A stretch of DNA of 64,000 nt from JBMNUM01 sp050946275. Lineage in GTDB: Bacteria > Actinomycetota > Coriobacteriia > Coriobacteriales > CADBOM01. Each line of letters opens with the position of its first letter. Position 1 is the stretch's first letter. Location of the stretch: positions 1 through 64,000 of the forward strand of contig JBMNUM010000001.1 in assembly GCA_050946275.1 (NCBI GenBank). Direction: 5' to 3'. The notes beneath the pieces are model-generated. The model worked only from the letters and a program-made list of their open reading frames with translations, searched no databases and had not been told where the DNA came from. The translations under genes were made by a program, and so were the position numbers. This document shows positions 49,946-58,302 of the stretch, in pieces.

Positions 49946-50611
49946 ATGGCTATTTTCCAGAGGATTTCGGACATCATCAAGGCGAACATCAACGACCTGC
50001 TCGATAAGGCCGAGGATCCGGAGAAGATGGTCAAGCAGATCATCCTCGAGATGGAGGGCCAGATCGACCAGGCAACCCAGGGTCTCGGCCAGGCGATGGC
50101 CGGCCAGAAGATGGCGAAGAAGCAGGTCGAGGCCGCTCAGGCAGAGGTCGCGAACTGGGAGAACAAGGCCAAGGCCGCGCTGGCCGCCGGCAACGAGGAG
50201 CTCGCCCGCACGGCTCTGCAGCGCAAGGTCGCCCTGCAGGACAGCCTCGTGAAGCTCGAGGCCCAGTACGAGCAGATCTCCAACCAGGTCGAGACCCTCG
50301 AGGGCCAGCTCAAGGAGATGCGCTCCAAGCTGGAGGAGGCGCGTGCCCGCAAGAACATGATCATCGCCCGTTCGAAGATGGCCGATGCGTCGCTGCAGGT
50401 CGCCAAGACCATCTCGTCCGGCTCCGTCGACTCCGCGATGTCGAAGCTCGACAAGCTCGAGGAGAAGGTCATCGAGAAGGAGTCGATCAGCGAGGCCTAT
50501 TCCGAGATCGCCATCGAGGATCCGGCCGTCATCGACGCATACGATATGCTCGAGACCCAGTATGCGGTCGACCAGGAGCTCGAGAAGCTGAAGGCCGAGA
50601 TGGGCCTCTAG
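49946..50611 (+). CDS. PspA/IM30 family protein
   Basis: The 221-residue protein is one long coiled coil with the family's N-terminal amphipathic helix ('MAIFQRISDIIKANINDLLD'), 'KAEDPEKMVKQIILEMEGQI' and a central Ala/Glu/Gln-rich helix. PspA proteins polymerise on stressed membranes and keep them sealed. The ATG at 49946 has a weak purine-rich SD. A strong terminator follows at 50629. The next gene encodes a membrane protein with a GIDE-like domain, and the pair may act together, since PspA partners are often small membrane proteins. Confidence 0.92.
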   Translation: MAIFQRISDIIKANINDLLDKAEDPEKMVKQIILEMEGQIDQATQGLGQAMAGQKMAKKQVEAAQAEVANWENKAKAALAAGNEELARTALQRKVALQDSLVKLEAQYEQISNQVETLEGQLKEMRSKLEEARARKNMIIARSKMADASLQVAKTISSGSVDSAMSKLDKLEEKVIEKESISEAYSEIAIEDPAVIDAYDMLETQYAVDQELEKLKAEMGL

Positions 50612-50628
50612 GCTCCCGAAGCCTCATC

Positions 50629-50670
50629 GGGGCCTGCGGTCGCGTACGGCCGCAGGCCCCTCGATTGTTA
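50629..50670 (+). terminator. Terminator after the PspA gene
   Basis: GGGGCCTGCGG pairs with CCGCAGGCCCC and is followed by TCGATTGTTATTT, ending 30 bases before the next ATG. Confidence 0.8.
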
Positions 50671-50699
50671 TTTGCACCCGGTGAGATTGGGTTAAGAAC

Positions 50700-51929
50700 A
50701 TGACACCTGTGATTATTGCCATCGTGTTGGCCGTCGTCGGCATCGTGCTGCTCGTCGTGGGCCGGAAGAAGGGCAAGGAGCCCGTCGACGGCTTCACCGA
50801 GATCGAGCAGGAGATGCGCTACATGAAACCCACGCCCATCCAGGACGTGGTCGAGGTCATCGATCAGCTGAACGTCACCTCGCCAGGCTATCGGCATTAT
50901 GCCGAGCTCCAGGGAACGAGCGGCACGGACTCGCCCATCATCGGCCCCTATAGCAACATGGAGGTCGCCTACTACGAGGTGAAGTGCTACCAGGTGACGC
51001 GCACCGAGGGCGGTGGCACATCCGAGAAGCTCGTCGCGCACGAGAAGTCCGTCAACCCGTTCTTCATGAAGGACGGCTCGGGCGACCACAAGGTCTACGT
51101 CGACATGGCGAGCTTCGGCGACGACATCGTGCTCGTGAACACGGTCAACCACATGGAGGGGCCGGATTCCGACTTCTCCCGCCAGGCCCGTGGTCTCACG
51201 AGCAGTTCGACCGCCCCGTATGGCGTGGCGCGTTGCGAGGCCTATCAGCCCGAGCGTGGACGCGGTCTGTTCGGCAGGTTCGTCTCGGACTTCGTCGGCA
51301 GCGCACTTGCCAGGATCGCCCCCGCCTTCTCGTTCGCCCCGGCGATGGTTCCGGCCCTCGCGGGTGCCGATGGCGGCGTCGTGACCGGCCCGAACATCAT
51401 GTTCGCCGGCCCCAACCGGCGTAGGCCGGCCGGCGGCTTCGGCGGTTCGCCCTTCGGCGGTGGCGGTTTCGGTGGCGGTGGCTTCGGCGGTGGCTTCGGC
51501 GGCGGGTATGGCAAGCCCCCCATGGGCAACATGGGAGGTATGGGCATGGGCGGCAATGCGCTCGGCGGCCTCATCATCGGCGCCACGCTCGCGAGCCTGC
51601 TCTCGCAGTCGACCGCGGGCGATAGCATCAGGCCCGATACCTTCATGGGCTACCGTGTCGTCGAGAACGTCATCCCCGTGAACGCCTCGGTGTACACGAT
51701 CGGCGAGATCTACAAGACCGGCGATCGCTACACCATCGGACGGGCGACGACCGAGAGCTCGCAGGCCTCCTACTTCTCCGCACGACCGGAGGAGGAGGTC
51801 ATCGCGGCCATGAAGAAGAAAAAGATCCAGAGCAACACCAACATGGGCTGCGGTGCCGCGCTCATCGTGGTCGGCATCTTCCTGTGCATCTTCGGCTTGA
51901 TGGGCATGGGAGGCGGCAGCTACTTCTAG
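50700..51929 (+). CDS. Membrane protein with GIDE-like (E3-ligase-type) domain and glycine-rich segment
   Basis: This 409-residue protein has a membrane helix at each end (residues 3-20, 'VIIAIVLAVVGIVLLVVG', and near 385-402, 'GAALIVVGIFLCIFGLMG'). The N-terminal half resembles the GIDE domain of mitochondrial MULAN-type proteins ('MEVAYYEVKCYQVTRTEGGG', 'HEKSVNPFFMKDGSGDHKVY'). Residues about 240-285 are a Gly/Phe repeat. There is no RING finger, so ligase activity is not implied. Placed right after a PspA gene, it may be a membrane partner in envelope stress. The match to GIDE is moderate. Confidence 0.7.
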   Translation: MTPVIIAIVLAVVGIVLLVVGRKKGKEPVDGFTEIEQEMRYMKPTPIQDVVEVIDQLNVTSPGYRHYAELQGTSGTDSPIIGPYSNMEVAYYEVKCYQVTRTEGGGTSEKLVAHEKSVNPFFMKDGSGDHKVYVDMASFGDDIVLVNTVNHMEGPDSDFSRQARGLTSSSTAPYGVARCEAYQPERGRGLFGRFVSDFVGSALARIAPAFSFAPAMVPALAGADGGVVTGPNIMFAGPNRRRPAGGFGGSPFGGGGFGGGGFGGGFGGGYGKPPMGNMGGMGMGGNALGGLIIGATLASLLSQSTAGDSIRPDTFMGYRVVENVIPVNASVYTIGEIYKTGDRYTIGRATTESSQASYFSARPEEEVIAAMKKKKIQSNTNMGCGAALIVVGIFLCIFGLMGMGGGSYF

Positions 51930-51943
51930 AAGCGGAGCCTTCT

Positions 51944-51968
51944 GGAACGCTCCCCGGGGGAGCGTTCC
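51944..51968. repeat. GGAACGCTCCCC palindrome, third copy
   Basis: Identical in sequence to 13343-13367. It lies 15 bases after the GIDE-like gene. Confidence 0.85.
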
Positions 51969-52115
51969 AATCGAGCCTTCCAATCCACAAGGCACTGACA
52001 TGCGGGCCGCTCTCCGGGGCGGCCCGTTGCATGGAGGTGACAAACAACCCCGCCCTGATTGTCGCCTCCCGCGCGGCGGGCTGTTGTATAGTCATGGTGC
52101 GAGGGAGGAATCACG

Positions 52116-52973
52116 ATGGCGAGCCTGTTCGAGCAGATCGAGGAGATGTACCGCACGAGTTCCGATGAGGAGGTCGAGCGGTTCATGCTCGGCGTGCGCG
52201 ACAGGCTGCTCGCCGAGGGCGATTCCAATCCCGCTGATCTCGCCACGGTGTGCAACGAGCTCGGCGGCATGTACCGCGAGGCGAGCCGGTACGCCGAATC
52301 CATCGAGAACTTCGAGATGGCCATGCGGGCGACCGAGCGCATCACCGGCACCCGGCAGTGCGCGGAGTACGCGGTTCTCCTCGTCAACGTCGCCGGGACA
52401 TATCGCTACGAGCGCGATTTCGACGCGGCGCTGGAGCGATACTCGGAGGCGCGCGATATCCTCGACGCGCTTGGGCAGGGCGACACGTACGAGTACGCGA
52501 GCCTGCTGAACAACCTCTCGCTCACGTTCCAGGACATGGGGCGTCTCGACGAAGCGCTCGCGCACGCCACGGCGGCGCACGAGATCGTCGCGCGCCTCAA
52601 GCCCGGCGAGACCCAGGAGGCCATCTCGCTCATGAACATCGCGACGCTCGCGCTGCGCGCGGGCGACATGGACACGGCCGTCGCCTACTCGAGGCGCGCC
52701 ATCGACATCTACGCCGCCCTCGACAAGACGTCGGGGCACTATCCCGCGGCGGTCAACCTGGCCGCCGTCATCGACTTCAAGCGCGGAGCCCTCGAAGAGG
52801 CGCTCGCCGGGTTCGAGCGCTCCGCGGAGCTCACCAAGCGCAACTTCGGCGTGAACCGCGATTACGCGTCCGCGCTCGCCAACATCGCGACCGTCCTCGC
52901 CAAGCTGGGGCGCGGCGACGAGGCGCGCGCCAAGCTCGCCGAGGCAGAGGAGATTAGGAGCAAGCTCGCATGA
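52116..52973 (+). CDS. Tetratricopeptide-repeat protein (TPR-DUF4037-DUF4125 cluster)
   Basis: The 285-residue protein is built of about six TPR units ('YAESIENFEMAMRATERITG', 'YERDFDAALERYSEARDIL', 'GRLDEALAHATAAHEIVARL', 'LGRGDEARAKLAEAEEI'). No enzymatic or membrane segment is present, so it is a cytoplasmic scaffold or sensor. The ATG follows GGGAGGA, and a TATAGT -10-like box lies at 52087. Its stop overlaps the DUF4037 gene by ATGA, showing tight coupling, and a DUF4125 gene follows. Its role is unknown. Confidence 0.83.
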   Translation: MASLFEQIEEMYRTSSDEEVERFMLGVRDRLLAEGDSNPADLATVCNELGGMYREASRYAESIENFEMAMRATERITGTRQCAEYAVLLVNVAGTYRYERDFDAALERYSEARDILDALGQGDTYEYASLLNNLSLTFQDMGRLDEALAHATAAHEIVARLKPGETQEAISLMNIATLALRAGDMDTAVAYSRRAIDIYAALDKTSGHYPAAVNLAAVIDFKRGALEEALAGFERSAELTKRNFGVNRDYASALANIATVLAKLGRGDEARAKLAEAEEIRSKLA

Positions 52974-53950
52974 CGAAGGCACTGGATCTGAGCGAGGAGT
53001 TCTTCAACGAAATCGCGCTGCCCGCGCTCAAGGGGGCGTTCCCCGATTCGTGGGACCGCATGGGAGCCGGGCTCGTGGGCAACGGGTCGGAGTGCATGGG
53101 CTTCGACGACGAGCTGTCGGCCGACCACGATTGGGGCATCGAGTTCTTCATCTGGCTCGCCGACGAGGACTTCGACCGCATCGGCGACGACGTGCGCAGG
53201 TGGAAGGCGGCGTTGTGGCAGGCGCACCCCGAGCAACCGTTCCGCGTCATCAGCGACTACGGCGTGACGAACACGGTGCTCACGCCGGGGCTGTTCTACA
53301 CGTCGCTCATCGGCTCGCCGCGCGGGCCGCAGACCGTGCTCGAGTGGCGCCGTCCGCCCGAGGCGAACCTGGCCCTGGCGGTCAACGGCCGCGTGTTCAC
53401 CGATCCGGTCGGCGAGTTCACGGCGACGCGCGAGTACCTGCTCGGCTACTATCCCGAGCCGCTGCGCCTCAAGAAGATCGCCGCGCGCTGCATGTCCATC
53501 GCGCAGACCGGCCAGTACAACTTCCTGCGCATCGCACAGCGCGGCGACGTGGTCGGCCGCGAGATCGCGCTCGCGAAGTTCGTGCAGGACGCGATTTCCA
53601 TGACGTTCCTGCTCAACCGCGTGTTCATGCCGTACTACAAGTGGGCGTTTCGGGCCATGCGCGACCTGCCGCTCCTCGCCCCGGACATCGCCCCGCTGAT
53701 CGAGATGCTCTTCACGGGCGGGCGGATCGACGGGGAGCTCGACCCGGGCAACGTGCTGCTGCGCCCCATCGACGACGATGTCCGCAGGCGTGCCGTGATC
53801 GTCGAGGCGATATGCGCGCGCATCGTCGACGAGCTGCGCCGCCAGGGCCTCACCGATGCGGATTCCACGTTCCTCGCCCCGCACGGCGAGAGCGTGCAAT
53901 CGCGCGTCGACGATCCGGACCTCAGGCGCCTCCCCGCCCAATATGAGTAG
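52970..53950 (+). CDS. DUF4037 protein (nucleotidyltransferase-like)
   Basis: The 326-residue protein matches DUF4037, with 'GNGSECMGFDDELSADHDWG' near residue 39. The G-S...D-x-D layout is what one expects of a nucleotidyltransferase metal site. Later motifs include 'FRVISDYGVTNTVLTPGLF', 'REYLLGYYPEPLRLKKIAARC' and 'LLNRVFMPYYKWAFRAMRD'. Such enzymes add a nucleotide to a protein, RNA or small molecule; the target is unknown. The ATG overlaps the TPR stop, so the two products are made together. The family members are usually about this size. Confidence 0.82.
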   Translation: MTKALDLSEEFFNEIALPALKGAFPDSWDRMGAGLVGNGSECMGFDDELSADHDWGIEFFIWLADEDFDRIGDDVRRWKAALWQAHPEQPFRVISDYGVTNTVLTPGLFYTSLIGSPRGPQTVLEWRRPPEANLALAVNGRVFTDPVGEFTATREYLLGYYPEPLRLKKIAARCMSIAQTGQYNFLRIAQRGDVVGREIALAKFVQDAISMTFLLNRVFMPYYKWAFRAMRDLPLLAPDIAPLIEMLFTGGRIDGELDPGNVLLRPIDDDVRRRAVIVEAICARIVDELRRQGLTDADSTFLAPHGESVQSRVDDPDLRRLPAQYE

Positions 53951-53971
53951 CCGGGGTAGGGGGCAGCTTGC

Positions 53972-53999
53972 TTGTCCCGCCCTGTCTCAGTGCTAAAAT
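53972..53999 (+). promoter_or_regulatory. Promoter of the DUF4125 gene
   Basis: TTGTCC and TAAAAT (53994-53999), with a 16-base spacer, lie 37 bases before the gene start. The third gene of the cluster can therefore also be transcribed separately. Confidence 0.6.
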
Positions 54000-54036
54000 C
54001 GTGCGGGAATCGATTTCGGCATAAGGAGATGCGGTT

Positions 54037-54621
54037 ATGGCGGAGAAGTACACCGAGGAGATCGTCAACATCGAGTTCGACCTGTTCGACAAGGTCAACA
54101 ACGCGGGGGGCCGGGCTTCCTGCCAGGACGACTTCTTCACGTTCAACATCATGCGCAGCGCACAGTTCGACGCGTGGGACGATGCCACGCGCAAGAGCTA
54201 TCTCGAGGACCTCAAGACCACCTCGGCTGCCGGTCGCAACCTCGTCATGGAGAAGTACGCGTACATGAGCGGCTACGACTACATGGGCGAGATGGACGAC
54301 TTCGACGAGAAGAAGGTCGTGCTCGCCGAGATCATGGAGATCATGGATGCCGACACCATCGCGATGCGCGAGGAGTACCCGCTGCTCGCGCGTCAGGGCA
54401 GGCCGATGGGCAGCGAGCCCGGCTCCACCGTGTCGGTCGACCGCTACCTGCTCTGCGAGCTGCTGACATACTCGACCGCCACCCTTCGCGCCCTGCGCGC
54501 ACACCTCGATGCGCTGAAGGCCGAGGGCAAGACGCTGCCCAAGCTCATCATGGAGAACACGGTGCACACCTACGGCTACAAGGACCTCGCAGCCGCGGAA
54601 GCCAGGCTCGCCAGCCGTTAG
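54037..54621 (+). CDS. DUF4125 family protein
   Basis: The 194-residue protein matches DUF4125 in length and motifs: 'IVNIEFDLFDKVNNAGGRAS', 'CQDDFFTFNIMRSAQFDAWD', 'LVMEKYAYMSGYDYMGEMDD', and near the end 'MENTVHTYGYKDLAAAE'. No function is established. The ATG follows AAGGAG. It lies 86 bases after the DUF4037 gene with its own promoter-like sequence. The tight neighbourhood with TPR and DUF4037 genes suggests a common task, perhaps modification and turnover of a protein or RNA. That is inference. Confidence 0.82.
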   Translation: MAEKYTEEIVNIEFDLFDKVNNAGGRASCQDDFFTFNIMRSAQFDAWDDATRKSYLEDLKTTSAAGRNLVMEKYAYMSGYDYMGEMDDFDEKKVVLAEIMEIMDADTIAMREEYPLLARQGRPMGSEPGSTVSVDRYLLCELLTYSTATLRALRAHLDALKAEGKTLPKLIMENTVHTYGYKDLAAAEARLASR

Positions 54622-54743
54622 AATCCGCGGGTGATAGGCGGGGGCTCGCCGAAAGCTGCGGCTATCGATGCCTTCCGCGAGGCGTGCCGCCGATGGCCGC
54701 TGGAGGAAAGCCACCACGTTGTCGACCATCACGTTTTCGAGTC

Positions 54744-54855
54744 TTGGCAACTTTTGCACGAAAAAGGGCGTTTGACACGCCCTTTTTCGTGCAAAAGTGT
54801 CAGAATCGGGCCTCCTGGGCCGGAAATGGCACCCTTTTTCGAACGAAATTGCCAA
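54744..54855. repeat. Element C, copy 2
   Basis: TTGGCAA and TTGCCAA form inverted ends. The interior has CGAAAAAGGGCG...CGCCCTTTTTCG, then CAGAATCGGGCC and CACCCTTTTTCGAACGAAATTG, in the same order as 27639-27747. The gap 54622-54743 before it shows no gene. Confidence 0.85.
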
Positions 54856-54861
54856 ATGGCG

Positions 54862-55075
54862 ACGCGGCGAGCCGTGGGCCCACAGCATCGAGCTGACGTG
54901 GTGTACCGTGGGGCCGCAGCGACGAACGGACGTGGCGAGCCGTGGGCCGCAGCACCGAGCAGGCGTGGCGTGCCGAGGGCCTTGCAGCGCCGAGCAGGCG
55001 CGGGGTGCCGTGGGACTTGCGGCATCGAGTAGGCGCGGCGCGCCGTGGGCCCTGCAGCGTCGAGTAGTCCGGCCG
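54862..55075. repeat. GC-rich tandem repeat, about 34-35 bases, six units
   Basis: Units containing GCCGTGGGCC...GCAGC...CGAGCAGGCG recur at about 54871, 54905, 54939, 54972, 55007 and 55042. They begin just beyond the right end of element C copy 2. All frames are open only because of the composition, and no start or SD supports a gene. Confidence 0.8.
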
Positions 55076-55097
55076 TTCGGCAAAACGGCCGGAACCC

Positions 55098-55340
55098 CTA
55101 ATCAACCGTGCCGTAGACTCCGCCCCAGCCATGGCCGGCGATGGCGGAGTTCATCTGGTCGCAGAGGCTCTGGCGGCTGTAGTTCCCGGGCGGGACGAGT
55201 TGGCAGATCTCGATGAGGTCGGGATGGAGGTCGCGCATCTCCGCGTGGATGAGCAGCTCCATCGACGAGAGCATGTTCCTGCTCTCGAAGAGATCGTTCA
55301 CGAGCTGCTGCAGCTCGCCGTAATGCTCGCTCTTCCTCAT
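55098..55340 (-). CDS. Small hypothetical protein
   Basis: This 80-residue frame starts with ATG at 55340 behind an AAGGAGG site, which gives confidence that it is translated. The protein is helical and amphipathic ('LQQLVNDLFESRNMLSSMEL', 'AEMRDLHPDLIEICQL') with a Gly-rich C-terminus. No signal peptide or membrane helix is seen. I do not recognise the family. It is divergent from the lipoprotein gene at 55478 and borders the tandem repeat. Confidence 0.65.
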   Translation of the reverse strand: MRKSEHYGELQQLVNDLFESRNMLSSMELLIHAEMRDLHPDLIEICQLVPPGNYSRQSLCDQMNSAIAGHGWGGVYGTVD

Positions 55341-55477
55341 CGCCGCCTCCTTCCTCATCGTCCGCTCGGGCGCGCGCGTGCGGCACGCCGGCGCGCTCGT
55401 CGCACGTTTGATTATTGCATGTTTTCCATTTCGTCGGATAATGAAGGGGTGCTGATTTGAAAAAAGGGGGAGTAGCG

Positions 55478-56347
55478 GTGAAGAGGCTTGGACTGATAAT
55501 TGTTGCCCTGGTTGTTGCGCTCTGCTCGGTGACGGTGCTCGCCGCATGTGGGAAGGGCGGCTCCAGCATCGCCCAGCCGACGACGGCCGCCTCGACGAAT
55601 CCGAACGGCGCCGTCTTCGCCATCAACCTCGCCCAGTACTCCGACAACCTCAACGTCGCGACGGCCGAGGTGGGCTCGGATATCCCGAAGATCGAGTCGC
55701 TCGACCAGTGGCTCGAGGCCGAGAAGGCCACCGACGATGCGGGCGCCTACACGGTGCGCGCGACGAGCCTCGAGACGAGCACCGGCACGCCGGTCTTCGT
55801 CGTCTCCGCCTACGACGCGGGCAATGCGATTCGCGAGGTGAAGGTCACCTGGGATGCCTCGAGCGCCCTCGCGCAGCCCGATGTCCTCAAGGACTACTGC
55901 ATCTCCGAGATCAGGGCCATCACGGGTGCCGACGCCAACATCGCCGGCATGATGTACGACACGGCCCGCGCGACGCCCTTCACCAACGGCGCCTCGAAGG
56001 ACCTGACGTACGCGTGCTACGGCAACGCGCGTTGCTACTACCTCGTGAGCAACGGCTACCACATCGTGACGATCGAGCCGTACTCCGATGGCTCGAAGGC
56101 CGAGGAGCAAGCCAAGGGCACGTTCGTCTACATGGACGTGACGGCCGATGGCGTCACCCAGTCGCAGGCTGCGGGCGCGAACCAGACCGCGAACGTCCAG
56201 ACGACGGGCGACTCGAACCAGGCCGCCAATAGCAGCGATGCGCAGGCAGCGGGCACCGCGGAGGCGACCGCGCAGCCGGCAGATGCCGCATCATCCGATG
56301 CGCAGACAGCCGAGGGCGACGCCGCTTCCAACGAGCAGCAGGGCTAA
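55478..56347 (+). CDS. Putative lipoprotein
   Basis: The 289-residue protein starts at the GTG at 55478 behind GGGGG. Residues 1-24 form a lipoprotein signal with the lipobox 'VLAAC'. The mature domain (30-220) alternates beta strands with a few helices ('INLAQYSDNLNVATAEVGSD', 'YACYGNARCYYLVSNGYHIV'). The last 70 residues are a low-complexity Ala/Gln/Asn/Asp tail. It should sit on the outside of the membrane. A hairpin with a T-run follows. Function is unknown. Confidence 0.77.
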   Translation: MKRLGLIIVALVVALCSVTVLAACGKGGSSIAQPTTAASTNPNGAVFAINLAQYSDNLNVATAEVGSDIPKIESLDQWLEAEKATDDAGAYTVRATSLETSTGTPVFVVSAYDAGNAIREVKVTWDASSALAQPDVLKDYCISEIRAITGADANIAGMMYDTARATPFTNGASKDLTYACYGNARCYYLVSNGYHIVTIEPYSDGSKAEEQAKGTFVYMDVTADGVTQSQAAGANQTANVQTTGDSNQAANSSDAQAAGTAEATAQPADAASSDAQTAEGDAASNEQQG

Positions 56348-56366
56348 TAGTCCCGCCAACCGAGCG

Positions 56367-56408
56367 ACGAGTCGATGATGACCACCATCATCGACTCGTT
56401 TTCATTTG
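56367..56408 (+). terminator. Terminator after the lipoprotein gene
   Basis: ACGAGTCGATGATG pairs with CATCATCGACTCGT around five bases, followed by TTTTCATTT. Confidence 0.88.
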
Positions 56409-56509
56409 CGTTCCCTTTGCTCACCTGACACATCTTTTACAATCCGCATGCCCAATCTGTGGGATAATCAATTGCGTATGTGTTCTTTAGATTTGAAAGC
56501 GAGAAATAG

Positions 56510-56812
56510 ATGATCCTGTCCGAACAGGATGTCCGGGGCATCGCGACGTACACGCGCATCGGATTGACCGATGAGGAGCTGTCGCAGATGACCGTGGACC
56601 TCAATGACATCATCGAGAGCCTGAAGCCCATCACCGAGTACGACCTCGAGGGCGTCGAGCCGACGTTCCATCCCATCGCGGGCCTCGTGAACGTCATGCG
56701 CGAGGATGTCCCCGCGCAGGGCTTCACGCGTGACGAGGCGCTCGCCAACTCCGATTCCGTGCAGGACGGGAACTTCAAGATTCCCACGATTCTGGGCGGA
56801 GGGGATAACTGA
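56510..56812 (+). CDS. gatC: Asp-tRNA(Asn)/Glu-tRNA(Gln) amidotransferase subunit C
   Basis: The 100-residue product has the GatC pattern: 'VRGIATYTRIGLTDEELSQM', then 'DLNDIIESLKPITEYDLEGV' and 'VMREDVPAQGFTRDEALANS'. It holds GatA and GatB together and is encoded first in the operon. The ATG at 56510 follows a weak purine-rich site. The stop overlaps the gatA ATG by one base (TGATG), giving coupled translation. Presence of the operon shows that Gln-tRNA and/or Asn-tRNA is made by the indirect route. Confidence 0.94.
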   Translation: MILSEQDVRGIATYTRIGLTDEELSQMTVDLNDIIESLKPITEYDLEGVEPTFHPIAGLVNVMREDVPAQGFTRDEALANSDSVQDGNFKIPTILGGGDN

Positions 56813-58299
56813 TGAAATCCTCGTTCTCCGAACTCTCCGTGCGCGAGATCCAAGACGGCCTGCGGGCCGGGACCTTCTCGGCGCACGAGCTCGCGAGCGA
56901 GGCGCTCGCGGCCATCGACCGCGTCGAGGGTGACGTGCATGCCTTCGTGCAGGTGACCCCCGAGCTCGCGCTCGCCGCAGCCGATGCGATCGACGCCAAG
57001 GTCGCGGCAGGGGAGGAGCTTCCGGCGCTGGCCGGCGTCCCCACCGCCTTCAAGGACAACATGAACCAGCTCGGCACGCGCACGACGTGCTCGTCGCAGA
57101 TGCTGGCCAACTACGAATCGGCGTACACCGCGACGTGCGTCCAGAAGATGCTCGACGCCGGCGCCATCCCGCTCGGCAAGCTGAACATGGACGAGTTCGC
57201 GTTCGGCTCCTCGACCGAGACCTCGTTCTTCGGTCCCACGCACAATCCGTGGGACCTCGAGCGCGTCCCCGGCGGCTCGTCGGGCGGCTCGGCCGCGGCG
57301 GTGGCCGCCGGCATGGCGACGCTCACGCTCGGCTCCGACACGGGCGGCTCGATCCGCCAGCCTGCCGCGTTCTGCGGTGTCGTCGGCATGAAGCCCACCT
57401 ACGGCGTGGTCTCGCGCTACGGCGTCGTGGCGTTCGGCTCGTCCCTCGACCAGGTCGGTCCCTTCGGCAAGACGGTCGAGGACGTGGCCCTGGCCATGAA
57501 CGCGCTCGCCGGCCATGACCCGCTCGACTGCACGTCGCAGCCCGTCGCCACCGATTTCACCGCCAACCTCGGCCAGGGCGTCGAGGGCATACGCATCGGC
57601 ATCGTCGACAAGTTCATGAACGCCGAGGGCCTCACTCCCGAGATGCGCACGGCCGTCGAGGGCGCCGTCGCCAACCTCGAGGAGCTCGGCGCGCAGATCG
57701 TCGAGGTCGAGCTGCCCCATGCGGACGCGGCCATGAGCGCGTACTACGTGCTCGGCCCGTGCGAGGCGTTCTCGAACCTCGCGCGCTTCGACTCGGTCCG
57801 CTACGGCTACCGCGTCGACGACGCGACGGAGCTCGGCGACCAGTACGAGCGCTCGCGCGCCGAGGGCTTCGGCATGGAGGCCAAGCGCCGCATCATGCTC
57901 GGCAGCTACCTGCTGTCCTCCGGCGTCTACCGGACGTACTACTATCCGGCGCAGCAGATCCGCACGCTCATCACGCAGGATTACACGAAGGCCTACGAGA
58001 AGGTCGACGCCATCGTCATGCCGGCCTCGCCCCGCACGGCGTTCAAGTTCGGCGAGATCGCCGACCCGACGTCGATGTACCTGTCCGACATGTTCACCAT
58101 CTCGCTCAACATCGCCGGCAACGGCGGCCTGAGCCTGCCGGTGGGCCTGGGCGCCGACACCGGCCTGCCCGTCTCCGTGCAGATCGTCGGCCCGCAGTTC
58201 AAGGACGAGAACATCCTGCGTGCGGCCGCCGCGCTCGAGCGCTGCTACGACATCGACCGCCTCGCGCCGCTCGCGCGTACCGGAGAGGAGGGGAGGTAA
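56812..58299 (+). CDS. gatA: Asp-tRNA(Asn)/Glu-tRNA(Gln) amidotransferase subunit A
   Basis: The 495-residue amidase carries the Ser-cisSer-Lys triad: Lys in 'LAGVPTAFKDNMNQLGTRTT', and both Ser in 'PGGSSGGSAAAVAAGMATLT' and 'LGSDTGGSIRQPAAFCG'. It releases ammonia from glutamine for GatB. The ATG overlaps gatC by one base, and gatB begins after three bases. The full length agrees with the family. Confidence 0.97.
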   Translation: MKSSFSELSVREIQDGLRAGTFSAHELASEALAAIDRVEGDVHAFVQVTPELALAAADAIDAKVAAGEELPALAGVPTAFKDNMNQLGTRTTCSSQMLANYESAYTATCVQKMLDAGAIPLGKLNMDEFAFGSSTETSFFGPTHNPWDLERVPGGSSGGSAAAVAAGMATLTLGSDTGGSIRQPAAFCGVVGMKPTYGVVSRYGVVAFGSSLDQVGPFGKTVEDVALAMNALAGHDPLDCTSQPVATDFTANLGQGVEGIRIGIVDKFMNAEGLTPEMRTAVEGAVANLEELGAQIVEVELPHADAAMSAYYVLGPCEAFSNLARFDSVRYGYRVDDATELGDQYERSRAEGFGMEAKRRIMLGSYLLSSGVYRTYYYPAQQIRTLITQDYTKAYEKVDAIVMPASPRTAFKFGEIADPTSMYLSDMFTISLNIAGNGGLSLPVGLGADTGLPVSVQIVGPQFKDENILRAAAALERCYDIDRLAPLARTGEEGR

Positions 58300-58302
58300 C
58301 CC

